A stretch of DNA of 64,000 bases from the NCBI RefSeq assembly GCF_022138605.1, contig NZ_JACBFS010000008.1, positions 1-64,000 of the forward strand, read 5' to 3'. The position numbers were made by a program, and so were the translations under genes. The notes beneath the pieces were generated by a model. That model was not told where the DNA came from, did no database searches, and saw only the letters and a program-made list of their open reading frames with translations. This document shows, piece by piece, positions 33,884-42,753 of this stretch. Position 1 is the first letter of the stretch, and each line of letters begins with the position of its first letter. The DNA is from Xanthobacter sp. NM-25. GTDB taxonomy: Bacteria > Pseudomonadota > Alphaproteobacteria > Rhizobiales > Xanthobacteraceae.

Positions 33884-34419
33884 CCGCCATCGCCTCGCTG
33901 CTCGACTTCTGGCGCGCTGCCGGTGCCGCCGGCCATTGGTTCTCCCACGATCCGCATTTCGACCGGCAGTTCCGCGAGATGTTCCTGGATCGCCACATGG
34001 CGGTGGCAGCGCGCCTGCACGACGATTGGATGGAAACGGCGGAGGGGGCGCTGGCCCTCCTCATCCTCACCGACCAGTTTCCCCGCAACGCCTTTCGCGG
34101 CACGGGCCACATGTATGCCACCGATCCCCTGGCCCGCAGCTTCGCGCGGGCGGCGCTGGCGGCCGGCCATATGGCTCAGGTGGAGGAGGGCTTGCGGGTA
34201 TTCTTCTGCCTGCCCTTCGCCCATGCGGAGGATCTGGTGGACCAGGAACTGTCGGTGGCGCTCAATCTGCAGCTCGGCGAGCCCTGGCTCGCCCATGCCA
34301 TCGACCACCGGGACATCGTGCTGCGCTTCGGCCGCTTCCCCCATCGCAATCCCCTGCTGGGGCGCGAGACCACGGCGGAGGAGGCGCGCTTCCTGGCCGA
34401 GGGGGGCTTTGCCGGCTAG
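33880..34419 (+). CDS. DUF924-family protein
   Basis: A 179-residue protein with the family pattern LDFWRAAGAAGHWFSHDPHFDRQFREMF, then LALLILTDQFPRNAFRGTGHMYATDPLARSFA and FFCLPFAHAEDL. The family is helical and has no firmly known function. Its start overlaps the antiporter stop (ATGA), so the two are translated together, which is not the usual context I know for this family. Cytoplasmic. Confidence 0.88.
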   Translation: MTAIASLLDFWRAAGAAGHWFSHDPHFDRQFREMFLDRHMAVAARLHDDWMETAEGALALLILTDQFPRNAFRGTGHMYATDPLARSFARAALAAGHMAQVEEGLRVFFCLPFAHAEDLVDQELSVALNLQLGEPWLAHAIDHRDIVLRFGRFPHRNPLLGRETTAEEARFLAEGGFAG

Positions 34420-34449
34420 AGCATTTTCGAGCGAAGTGGGTCCCGGCTC
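34416..34449. repeat. Short intergenic motif of the type common in Hyphomicrobiales
   Basis: The sequence from CTAGAGCATTTTCGAGCGAA onward resembles a scattered intergenic element I know from many rhizobial genomes (AGCATTTTCGAGCGAAGTGG followed by a CCGG-rich part). It spans the DUF924 stop. Identification is from memory and only one copy is in the window. Confidence 0.4.
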
Positions 34450-34524
34450 TGCAGACTGCGCACTTCCCCCGGGCGGTCAAATGGCCTAAGCGCGGCGCAG
34501 CATCATTCAGGATTTCCCGCGCTT

Positions 34525-36147
34525 ATGATCCGGCTCGACTCCATCGGCAAGCAGAACGGCAAGCAGATCGTCTTCATCGAGGCCTCCGCCAGTCTCCTCA
34601 ACGGCGAGAAGATCGGCCTCGTGGGCCCCAACGGCGCCGGCAAGAGCACCCTGTTCCGCCTCATCACCGGCGAGGAGACGCCAGACGAGGGCCAGGTCTC
34701 CATCGATCGCGGCACCACCATCGGCTATTTCAGCCAGGACGTGGGCGAGATGTCCGGCCGCTCGGTGCTGGCCGAGGTGATGGACGGCGCCGGCCCGGTC
34801 AGCGTCATCGCCGCCGAGCTGCGCGAGCTGGAACAGGCCATGGTCGATCCCGAGCGGGCCGACGAGATGGACGCCATCATCGAGCGCTATGGCGAGGTGC
34901 AGGCCCGCTTCGAGGAACTGGACGGCTATTCCCTGGAGGGGCGCGCCAGCGAGGTTCTGGCCGGCCTCGGCTTCAGCCCGGAGATGATCGAAGGCGACGT
35001 GGGTCGGCTCTCCGGCGGCTGGAAGATGCGCGTGGCCCTCGCCCGCATCCTGCTCATGCGGCCCGACGTGATGCTGCTGGACGAGCCCTCCAACCATCTC
35101 GATCTCGAAAGCATCATCTGGCTGGAGGCCTTCCTCAAGAATTTCTCCGGCGCCCTGATGCTCACCTCCCACGATCGCGCGTTCATGAACCGCATCGTCG
35201 GCAAGGTGATCGAGATCGATGCCGGCACCCTCACCAGCTATGCGGGCAATTATGAATTCTATGCCCAGCAGCGGGCGCTGGCCGACAAGCAGCAGCAGGC
35301 CCAGTTCGAGCGCCAGCAGGCCATGCTGGCCAAGGAGATCGCCTTCATCGAGCGGTTCAAGGCGCGCGCCTCCCATGCGGCGCAGGTGCAGAGCCGGGTG
35401 AAGAAGCTCGACAAGATCGACCGGGTGGAGCCACCTCGCCGCCGGCAGGTGGTGGCGTTCGAGTTCCAGCCCGCGCCCCGCTCCGGCGAGGACGTGGTGA
35501 GCCTCAAGGCGGTGGACAAGAGCTATGGCGCCCGGCGCATTTATGAGGGGCTCGATTTCCACGTGCGCCGGCGCGAGCGCTGGGCGGTGATGGGCATCAA
35601 CGGCGCCGGCAAGTCCACTTTGCTCAAGCTCGTTACCGGCACCACGCCGCCCGACGCGGGCACCGTGAACCTCGGCGGCAGCGTGAAGATGGCCTATTTC
35701 GCCCAGCATGCCATGGAGGTGCTGGAGGGAGAGCGCACCGTGTTCGAGACCCTGGAGGACGCCTTTCCCCAGGCCGCCCAGGGCTCGCTGCGCAGCCTCG
35801 CCGGCTGCTTTGGCTTCTCCGGCGACGACCAGGACAAGCGCTGCCGGGTGCTCTCCGGCGGTGAGAAGGCACGGCTGGTGATGGCCAAGATGCTCTATGA
35901 CCCGCCGAACTTCCTGGTTCTGGACGAGCCCACCAACCATCTCGACATGGCCACCAAGGACATGCTGATCGCGGCGCTGGCCAATTACGAGGGCACCATG
36001 CTGTTCGTGTCCCACGACCGGCACTTCCTCGCCGCCCTCTCCAACCGGGTGCTGGAGCTGACGCCGGAGGGCATCCACCAATATCCCGGCGGCTACACTG
36101 AATATGTGGCCCGCACCGGCCAGGAGGCCCCAGGCCTCAGGAGCTGA
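34525..36147 (+). CDS. ABC-F family ATPase
   Basis: A 540-residue soluble protein with two ABC domains and no membrane part. The first has GPNGAGKST (about residue 35-43), LSGGWKMRVALARIL and LLDEPSNHLDLESI; the second has GINGAGKSTLLKL, LSGGEKARLVMAK and LDEPTNHLDMAT. The linker is rich in Q, R and K (ADKQQQAQFERQQAMLAKEIAFIERFKARASHAAQVQSRVKKL). The form is YbiT/EttA-like, acting at the ribosome during translation. It lies 105 bases after the DUF924 gene, in the same direction, and converges with the guanine deaminase. Confidence 0.93.
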   Translation: MIRLDSIGKQNGKQIVFIEASASLLNGEKIGLVGPNGAGKSTLFRLITGEETPDEGQVSIDRGTTIGYFSQDVGEMSGRSVLAEVMDGAGPVSVIAAELRELEQAMVDPERADEMDAIIERYGEVQARFEELDGYSLEGRASEVLAGLGFSPEMIEGDVGRLSGGWKMRVALARILLMRPDVMLLDEPSNHLDLESIIWLEAFLKNFSGALMLTSHDRAFMNRIVGKVIEIDAGTLTSYAGNYEFYAQQRALADKQQQAQFERQQAMLAKEIAFIERFKARASHAAQVQSRVKKLDKIDRVEPPRRRQVVAFEFQPAPRSGEDVVSLKAVDKSYGARRIYEGLDFHVRRRERWAVMGINGAGKSTLLKLVTGTTPPDAGTVNLGGSVKMAYFAQHAMEVLEGERTVFETLEDAFPQAAQGSLRSLAGCFGFSGDDQDKRCRVLSGGEKARLVMAKMLYDPPNFLVLDEPTNHLDMATKDMLIAALANYEGTMLFVSHDRHFLAALSNRVLELTPEGIHQYPGGYTEYVARTGQEAPGLRS

Positions 36148-36149
36148 GG
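36135..36149. terminator. Small hairpin at the convergent ends of the ABC-F and guanine deaminase genes
   Basis: CCTCAG-GAG-CTGAGG is a perfect short stem overlapping the ABC-F stop. The 13-base unit GGCCTCAGGAGCT is present twice (36133-36145 and 36160-36172), and each copy contains part of the stop region of one of the two genes. A weak bidirectional terminator is possible. Confidence 0.4.
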
Positions 36150-36170
36150 AGAGGCCCCTGGCCTCAGGAG

Positions 36171-37508
36171 CTAAGGGCGCTCCCGGACGTCCTCATCCCG
36201 GTCGTGCACCTGGCGCCCGGCCACATAGGTGGCGCGAATGGCGCGGTCGTCGCCCAGGGTCATCAGCGCGAACAGCAGGTCCTCGATGGAGCTGCAATAG
36301 CCGGTGCGGAAGGCCATGAGCGGCGTTGCTTTCGGATCGAGCACGCAGATGTCGGCCTCATAGCCGGGGGCGAGGCGGCCGAGCCGGTCGTCCAGGTGCA
36401 GCGCTCGCGCCCCGCCCAGGGTGGCGAGATAGAGGCCCTGCACCGCATTGAGCCTGTGGCCGCTCAGGGCGGCCACCTTGTAGGCCTCGTTGAGGCTCTG
36501 CAATTGGGACAGGCTGGTGCCGGCGCCCACATCGGTGCCGAGCCCCACCCGCACCGGTCGGCGCGGGTCCACCGCATCGAACAGGGGAAACAGGCCGCTG
36601 CCCAGGAACAGGTTGGAGGTGGGGCAGTGGGCGATGGCGGCATCCGCCCCGTGGCAGGTGCAGAAATCGTGCTCGTTGAGGTGCACCCCATGGCCGAATA
36701 CGGCGCGCGGCTGCACCAGCCCGGCATGGGCATAGACATCGAGATAGCTGGAGCGGTCCGGGAACAGATCCCGCACCCAGGCCATTTCGTTTTTGTTTTC
36801 ACACAGATGGGTCTGCAGGAACACGCCGTCATGCTCGGCGAGCAGGGTGCCGGCGGCCTCCAGCTGCGCTTCGGTGCTGGTGGGGGCGAACCGGGGTGTG
36901 ACGCAATAGAGCTGGCGGCCGCGCCCGTGCCAGCGCTGAATGAGCGCCTTGCTCTCTCGATAGCCGCGCTCGGCGGTGTCGCACAGAGCGGGCGGCGCGT
37001 TGCGGTCCATCAGCACCTTGCCGGCGATCATGCGGGTGCCGAGCCGCTCGGACTGCGCAAAGAACGCCTCCACCGAGGCGGGATGGACCGTGCAATAGAC
37101 CAGCGCGGTGGTGGTTCCGGCCCGCAGCAGCTCCTTGAGGAACAGGGCCGCGACCTTGTCCGCATGGGCGGCGTCGGCGAACTGCTGCTCGGTGGGGAAG
37201 GTGTAGCGGTTAAGCCATTCCAGCAGCTGCTCGCCATAGGCGCCGATCATCTGCAGCTGGGGATAATGCACATGGGTGTCGATGAAGCCCGGGCACAACA
37301 GCGCGTCCGGGTAGTGATCGAGCGTGACGCCGGCGGGCAGGCGCCCGGCCAGCTCCTGATAGGGGCCGATGGCGCGGATGACGCCGCCCTCCATGAGGAT
37401 CAGCGCGTCGTCCAGATAGTCGAGGCAGCGCGCCGGATCCGCGGCGAAGGGGTTGTCCCGCAGGGACACCGCCGGCCCGCGCAGGGCCGACATTTGGGGG
37501 GCAGACAT
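36171..37508 (-). CDS. guaD: Guanine deaminase
   Basis: A 445-residue amidohydrolase from the ATG at 37508 (GGAGAGCG before it). The zinc ligands are visible: H79 and H81 (FIDTHVHYPQL), a histidine in FLQTHLCENKNE, one in FGHGVHLNEHD, and D in GLGTDVGAGTS. GFIDTHVHYPQLQMIGAYGEQLLEWLNRYTFPTE is characteristic of guanine deaminase. It converts guanine to xanthine and ammonia. It is followed upstream on the same strand by the permease and the xanthine dehydrogenase genes, so the module runs guanine to xanthine to urate. Confidence 0.92.
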   Translation of the reverse strand: MSAPQMSALRGPAVSLRDNPFAADPARCLDYLDDALILMEGGVIRAIGPYQELAGRLPAGVTLDHYPDALLCPGFIDTHVHYPQLQMIGAYGEQLLEWLNRYTFPTEQQFADAAHADKVAALFLKELLRAGTTTALVYCTVHPASVEAFFAQSERLGTRMIAGKVLMDRNAPPALCDTAERGYRESKALIQRWHGRGRQLYCVTPRFAPTSTEAQLEAAGTLLAEHDGVFLQTHLCENKNEMAWVRDLFPDRSSYLDVYAHAGLVQPRAVFGHGVHLNEHDFCTCHGADAAIAHCPTSNLFLGSGLFPLFDAVDPRRPVRVGLGTDVGAGTSLSQLQSLNEAYKVAALSGHRLNAVQGLYLATLGGARALHLDDRLGRLAPGYEADICVLDPKATPLMAFRTGYCSSIEDLLFALMTLGDDRAIRATYVAGRQVHDRDEDVRERP

Positions 37509-37579
37509 GACGCTCTCCGGGGCACTTTCGGGGCCGGCGCCGGCGCGAAAGCCGGCGCCGCAAGGTTCGCTGCGCGGGC

Positions 37580-38878
37580 TCAGTGGCTGGCGGTGTCGTG
37601 GATGAATTTGAACAGGAAGACGGCGGCGATGATCCACACCACCGGGTGCACCTGTTTGGCCCGGCCGGTCAGCAGCTTCAGCGCCGCATAGGTGATGAAG
37701 CCGAACGAGACGCCGTTGGCGATGGAATAGGTGAAGGGCATCAGCAGCGCCGTCACGCAGGCGGGGATCACCTCGGTGGTGTCCTCCCAGTCCAGCTCCA
37801 CCAGGTCGCGCAGCATCAGGCAGGCCACGTAGAACAGGGCCGGGGCGGTGGCATAGGCCGGCACCGCGCCCGCCAGCGGCGAGATGAACAGGGCCGCGAG
37901 GAACAGCACCGCCACCGTCACCGCGGTGAGGCCGGTGCGCCCGCCTTCCTGCACGCCGGAGGCGCTTTCGAGATAAGCGGTGGTGCTGGAGGTGCCGAGC
38001 AGGGAGCCGAGGAAGATGGCGCCGCTGTCGGCCATCAGGGCACGGCTGAGCCGGCCCTGGCGCTCCGGCGTCAGAAGGCCGGCGCGGCGGGCGACGCCCA
38101 TGAGCGTGCCGGTGGCGTCGAACAGTTCGACCAAGAAGAACACCAGCACCACATTGAGGAAGCCGCCGGAAAGCGCGCCGGTGATATCGAGCGCGAACAG
38201 GGTCGGCTCGATGGAGGGCGGCATGGAGACGATGCCCTTGAAGGTGTTACCGGCGAACAGGAAGCTCATTACCGTCACCGCCAGGATGCCGATGAGAAGC
38301 GCGCCCTTCACCTTGCGCACGGACAGCACGGCGACGATCAGGAAGCCGATGACCGAGAGCACCACTTCCGGCTTGTGGAGGTCGCCGAGGGTGACGAGGG
38401 TGGCCTTGTCGCCCTTGATGATGCCGGCGCTCTTCAGGGAGATGATGGCCAGGAACAGGCCGATGCCCACGGTGATGGCGATGCGCAGCGAGTGGGGAAT
38501 GCCGTTGACGATGATGTCGCGCAGCTTCAGCAGCGTCACCAGCAGGAACAGCGAGCCGGAGATGAACACCGCGCCCAGCGCCGCCTGCCAGGTGTAGCCC
38601 ATGCCGAGCACCACCACATAAGCGAAATAGGCGTTGAGCCCCATGCCCGGGGCGAGGGCGATGGGATAATTGGCGTAAAGCCCCATGATGAGGGTGCCGA
38701 CCGCCGCCACGATGCAGGTGGCGACGAACACCGCCCCGTGGGGCATGCCCGCATCCCCCAAAATGATGGGGTTGATGAAGATGATATAGGCCATGGTCAC
38801 GAAGGTGGTGACACCGGCCAAAATCTCCGTGCGTACGTTCGTGCCGTGTTCTTTCAGGGCAAATAAGCGCTCTAACAT
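37580..38878 (-). CDS. Purine permease, NCS2 family (AzgA type)
   Basis: A 432-residue membrane protein with about 12-13 helices. EHGTNVRTEILAGVTTFVTMAYIIFINPIIL near the N-terminus, GMGLNAYFAYVVVLGMGYTWQ, and LFVDT-like FLVELFDATGTLMGVA together with GTSSTTAYLESASGVQEGGRTGL are typical of the adenine/guanine/hypoxanthine branch. It supplies purine to the guanine deaminase 71 bases downstream. Confidence 0.93.
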   Translation of the reverse strand: MLERLFALKEHGTNVRTEILAGVTTFVTMAYIIFINPIILGDAGMPHGAVFVATCIVAAVGTLIMGLYANYPIALAPGMGLNAYFAYVVVLGMGYTWQAALGAVFISGSLFLLVTLLKLRDIIVNGIPHSLRIAITVGIGLFLAIISLKSAGIIKGDKATLVTLGDLHKPEVVLSVIGFLIVAVLSVRKVKGALLIGILAVTVMSFLFAGNTFKGIVSMPPSIEPTLFALDITGALSGGFLNVVLVFFLVELFDATGTLMGVARRAGLLTPERQGRLSRALMADSGAIFLGSLLGTSSTTAYLESASGVQEGGRTGLTAVTVAVLFLAALFISPLAGAVPAYATAPALFYVACLMLRDLVELDWEDTTEVIPACVTALLMPFTYSIANGVSFGFITYAALKLLTGRAKQVHPVVWIIAAVFLFKFIHDTASH

Positions 38879-38956
38879 CGTCCGGTTCCTCGGCTGGAAG
38901 GATGGACCCCGCTGCGCACGCGCGGGGCTGCCGCGCGGCGGTCGGAGCTTATTGGG

Positions 38957-41686
38957 TTATGGGCAGGTTGAAGGGTTGGGCGCGGGGCGCTGCTGCGCAG
39001 CGGCGTCCATGACCGCGCGATAGAGCCTGTCGGCCACAAAGGGCGTGGCGGTGAGCCTCACCCCGGTGGCGTCGTGAATGGCATTGGCGAGGGCGGGAGC
39101 CACCGGATTATAGGGGCTCTCGCTCATGGATTTGGCGCCGAGCGGGCCGATGCGGTCGGTGGTCTCGGCAAAGAAGACCTCGGTGCGCGGCACATCGGCG
39201 AAGGCCGGGATGTGGTAGCCGCGGAAGGTGGGATTGGCGATGCGCCCCTCCGCATCCACCACCGAGCGCTCGCACAGGGCGGCGCCCAGCGCCTGGGCGA
39301 CGCCGCCTTCCACCTGGCCGCGGCACTGCATGGGGTTCACCACCACGCCGGCATCGGCGGCATGGATGGAGCGCAGGATGCGGATCTCCCCGGTGGAGGG
39401 ATGCACCGCCACCCGGAAGCCCTGCACATTGAAGGCGATGGAGCGGGGCGAGCCATCGGCGCGCCCCTGCGCCGCAAGGCCGAGGGGCGCCAGCTCCGTG
39501 AGCGGCAGCCGGGTGTCGCCGCACAGAACGGCGTCACCCTCCAGCCGGCACTGGTCCGCGCTCATGCCGCGCCTCGCGGCGGCGGCCGCGAGCATGGTCT
39601 CGCTCAGCGCCTCGGCGGCGCGCTGGGTGGCAAGGCCCGCCACCACGGTGCCGGTGGAGCCGTAGGCGCCGGTGTCGTGGGCCACGTGGTCGGTGTCCGA
39701 CTGGCGGATGCGGATGCGATCGGGCGTGGTGTTCAGCACCGTGGCGGCGATCTGCAGATGCACCGTGGTGGTGCCGTTGCCGAATTCGGCCGTGCCCACC
39801 TTCAGTTCATAGGTGCCGTTGGCCAGAAGCCGCAGGGCGGCGTGGGACTGGTGGCCGCGCGGGGGAATGGTGTCGATCATGGCTGCGGCCATGCCTGAGC
39901 CCACCAGCCAGCCTTCCGGTGCCGGCTCGGCATCAGCGCTGAGCACCGTTTCCACATGGTCGAGGCAGCGGTCGAGGCCGTAGCTGCCATATTCCACGTC
40001 GTGGGGGTGTTCGTCATAGGCGACCATGGGGTCGCCCGGGCGGATGACATTGAGCCGGCGCAGGGCGAACGGGTCGATGCCCAGCGCCCGGCCCAGCTCG
40101 TCCATGGCCGATTCCACCGCGAAGATGGTCTGGCTCAGGCCATAGCCGCGGAAGGCGCCGCTCGGCGGGTTGTTGGTGTAGACCGCATAGCCGTCCACCT
40201 TCTTGTTGGCGCAGCGATAGAGGGCGAGGCACTCGTTGGCGCCGTGGAACAGCACGCCGCCGGCATGGTTGCCATAGGCGCCGGTGTCCGACACCACGTG
40301 CATCTCCATGGCGGTGAGGTGTCCGTCGCGCCGCGCCCCCAGTTTCACCCGCACGCGCATGGGGTGGCGGGTGGTGGAGGCGGAGAATTGCTCCGGCCGG
40401 GTGAATTCCAGCTTCACCGGGCGTCCCGTCTTCAGCACAGCCAGGGCAACGATGTCCTCGGTGATCATCTCCTGCTTGCCGCCGAAGCCGCCGCCTACCC
40501 GCTCGCAGAACACCCGCACCTGCTCCCGCGGCAGGTCGAACAAGGTGGCGAGGGCGTCGCGGGTGAGGAACGGGGTCTGGGTGCTGGAGCGCAGGTTCAG
40601 CCGCCCGTCGGCACCGCGCCAGCCGATGGCGCCGTGGGTTTCCAGGTGCGCATGCTGCACCCGCTGGGTCTCGTAGGTGCCTTCGTGCAGCACTTCGGCA
40701 TCAGAGAAACCTTGGCCCACGTCCCCCACGTGGCCATGCACCTCGGCCACGATGTTGCGGGCGGCATTGGCGATGCGGGAAGCGCCGCCCTTGTCGTGCA
40801 CCTGCGGCGCGCCGGGCATCATGGCCGCCTCGGGATCGAACACCGCGGGCAGGGGTTCGTAGATCACCTCGATCCGGTCGCGGGCGTCCTCGGCGGCGGC
40901 TTCGGTTTCCGCCACCACGGCGGCGATGCGCTGGCCGGCAAAGCGCACCACGGTGTCGAGCACGCGGGTATCGTCCACATCGTCGGTGGGGTGATGGTGG
41001 CGGGCGGAGGAATAAAGGTGCTCCGGCGCATCGGCGGCGGTCAGCACCGCCACCACGCCGGGCACGGCGCGCGCCGCCGTGGTGTCCATGGAGACGATGC
41101 GGGCGGAGGCCAGAGGCGCGTGCAGCAGCTTCATGTGCAGCAGGCCGGAAAGCGCGCCTTCGGGCGCCACATCCATGGTGAAGCGGGCGCGGCCGGTGAC
41201 GATATCCGCCGCCGCCGGGGCCGGGGCGTTATGGCCGCAGCCGCCGTTGGGCTCTACATGGCGGATGCCGGCGATGGCATCGGCAATGGCGCGATAGCCG
41301 GTGCAGCGGCACAGATTGCCCTTGAGGGCGGCCGGCAGGTCGCGCCTTTGGGCCTGGTCGAGGCTGGCGGCGGTCATCACCATGCCGGCGGTGCAGAAGC
41401 CGCATTGGAAGCCCTGGGCATCCATGAAGGCCTGCTGCATGGGATGGAGCCCGTCCGCCCCCGCGAGGCCCTCGATGGTGGTGACGGCGTGTCCCTCCGC
41501 CCGATAGGCCGGGAAAAGGCAGCTGTGCACCGGCCGGCCGTCCACATGCACGGTGCAGGCGCCGCAATCCCCCGCATCGCACCCCTTCTTCACGCCGAAC
41601 CAGCCGAGATCGCGCAGGAAGGTGCGCAGGCACTGGCCGGGGCGGGGGCTTGCGGTGAAGGTTTCGCCATTGACGAGAAAGCTCAT
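38957..41686 (-). CDS. Xanthine dehydrogenase, [2Fe-2S] and molybdopterin domains fused
   Basis: A 909-residue protein. Residues 1-165 are two [2Fe-2S] modules (GCDAGDCGACTVHVDGRPVHSC, then CGFCTAGM and CRCTGY). Residues about 180-909 are the molybdopterin domain (GGGFGGKQEMITEDIVALAVLK, GAFRGYGLSQTIFAVES, and GPLGAKSMSESPYNPVAPALANAI carrying the glutamate expected near the active site). With the FAD subunit, which overlaps by 4 bases, it forms a xanthine or purine hydroxylase. Neighbours support xanthine. The small iron-sulfur and large Mo subunits are usually separate when FAD is separate, so this fused arrangement is less common. XdhC, the cofactor-loading partner, is not in the window. 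Confidence 0.9.
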   Translation of the reverse strand: MSFLVNGETFTASPRPGQCLRTFLRDLGWFGVKKGCDAGDCGACTVHVDGRPVHSCLFPAYRAEGHAVTTIEGLAGADGLHPMQQAFMDAQGFQCGFCTAGMVMTAASLDQAQRRDLPAALKGNLCRCTGYRAIADAIAGIRHVEPNGGCGHNAPAPAAADIVTGRARFTMDVAPEGALSGLLHMKLLHAPLASARIVSMDTTAARAVPGVVAVLTAADAPEHLYSSARHHHPTDDVDDTRVLDTVVRFAGQRIAAVVAETEAAAEDARDRIEVIYEPLPAVFDPEAAMMPGAPQVHDKGGASRIANAARNIVAEVHGHVGDVGQGFSDAEVLHEGTYETQRVQHAHLETHGAIGWRGADGRLNLRSSTQTPFLTRDALATLFDLPREQVRVFCERVGGGFGGKQEMITEDIVALAVLKTGRPVKLEFTRPEQFSASTTRHPMRVRVKLGARRDGHLTAMEMHVVSDTGAYGNHAGGVLFHGANECLALYRCANKKVDGYAVYTNNPPSGAFRGYGLSQTIFAVESAMDELGRALGIDPFALRRLNVIRPGDPMVAYDEHPHDVEYGSYGLDRCLDHVETVLSADAEPAPEGWLVGSGMAAAMIDTIPPRGHQSHAALRLLANGTYELKVGTAEFGNGTTTVHLQIAATVLNTTPDRIRIRQSDTDHVAHDTGAYGSTGTVVAGLATQRAAEALSETMLAAAAARRGMSADQCRLEGDAVLCGDTRLPLTELAPLGLAAQGRADGSPRSIAFNVQGFRVAVHPSTGEIRILRSIHAADAGVVVNPMQCRGQVEGGVAQALGAALCERSVVDAEGRIANPTFRGYHIPAFADVPRTEVFFAETTDRIGPLGAKSMSESPYNPVAPALANAIHDATGVRLTATPFVADRLYRAVMDAAAQQRPAPNPSTCP

Positions 41687-42516
41687 GGCCGCCCCTCCGC
41701 CAGTTCGGTGTGGATCTCGGCGGCGAACAGCTGCGTCATGTGCCGGCGCCAGTCGGGGCGGCCATGGGCATCATCGTAATAGAGCGCGTCCGGGAGCGCG
41801 GCGACGTACGCCGCCAGCTCCGCCGCCGGCGGCAGGGCGGGGAAGGTGAACTGCACCGGCCGCACCGTCGCGGCGGTGATGGTGAGGGTGAAGGCCTGCG
41901 CTGCCTCGGGCGCGGCGTCATGGGTGCCGATCAGCAGCACGCCGGACCGGCCGAGAGGGAATAGCGAGGCGCGGCGGAAGGCGGCACGCCGGCGCAGGGT
42001 GCGGGCGGGCAGGGTGATGGCGCGCAGCACCTCGCCGGGCCGGAGGGCGTTGTCGAGGGGGCCGCGCACGAACTCCACCACCGGCAGCTGCCGTTCGCCG
42101 CCGTCCGCGGTCCAGATGTGGCAGGTGCCTTCCAGGGCGGTGGTGAGGGAGGTCATGGGCCCGGCGGGCAGCGACATGCAGATGTTGCCGCCCACTGTCG
42201 CCATGTTCCAGATCTTGAACGAGGCGAGGAAGGCCCGGCAGCACTGGCCGATGAGCGGTGCCGCCCGCCATGCCGCCGGCGCCTCGAAGCCGTCGAGGGT
42301 GGCCACCGTGCAGGTGGCGGCGAGGGTGAGGCCGGTGTCGTCGGCCTTCAGCGGCGCCCAATCGAAGCCGGAAAGATCCACCAGCCGGCGGAGCTGGCGC
42401 TGGGGCTCGGAAAACAGCCAGGTGCCGCCGGCGACGAAGGCGTCGCCGGCCTCGGGGGGCGGCAGCTCCGCGCGGCTGCGCGGCCGCGCCAGAGCGGTGA
42501 CCGTGTTGAGATCCAT
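41683..42516 (-). CDS. Xanthine dehydrogenase FAD-binding subunit
   Basis: A 277-residue protein from the ATG at 42516, preceded by GGGGGG. It has the FAD-binding PCMH fold (AGGTWLFSEPQ-like opening, ATVGGNICMSLPAGPMTSLTTALEG) and the CO dehydrogenase flavoprotein C-terminal domain. The stop overlaps the start of the fused subunit by 4 bases. It carries electrons from the iron-sulfur clusters to NAD or another acceptor. Confidence 0.88.
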   Translation of the reverse strand: MDLNTVTALARPRSRAELPPPEAGDAFVAGGTWLFSEPQRQLRRLVDLSGFDWAPLKADDTGLTLAATCTVATLDGFEAPAAWRAAPLIGQCCRAFLASFKIWNMATVGGNICMSLPAGPMTSLTTALEGTCHIWTADGGERQLPVVEFVRGPLDNALRPGEVLRAITLPARTLRRRAAFRRASLFPLGRSGVLLIGTHDAAPEAAQAFTLTITAATVRPVQFTFPALPPAAELAAYVAALPDALYYDDAHGRPDWRRHMTQLFAAEIHTELAEGRP

Positions 42517-42753
42517 CTTGCCCCCCCGAAACCCACCCGCCGGCCGCGGCCGTGGTGCGCCAACCACTTCAAACGCCGCAACAATCGGCGGCGCCAGGGG
42601 CGGCGCGGGACGATGCGGCGGCGTATCGGTAAGCCAAGATGACGCAATTCGGTGGTGCTTGATATTTCCGATTGCAGAACGCTACGCTGCCATTTCGGCA
42701 GCACCCCTCCCGCGCGGATGGCGCGGGCACGGGCTGCCCGGGGAGCTTGGGGC

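Noticed and set aside
34416..34449. Insertion-sequence end after the DUF924 gene
   Set aside because: No inverted partner, target duplication or transposase; better explained as a short intergenic repeat.
39956..41779. A 607-codon plus-strand frame opposite the xanthine dehydrogenase
   Set aside because: Shadow of a well-supported gene, with His/Gly-rich composition typical of antisense frames.
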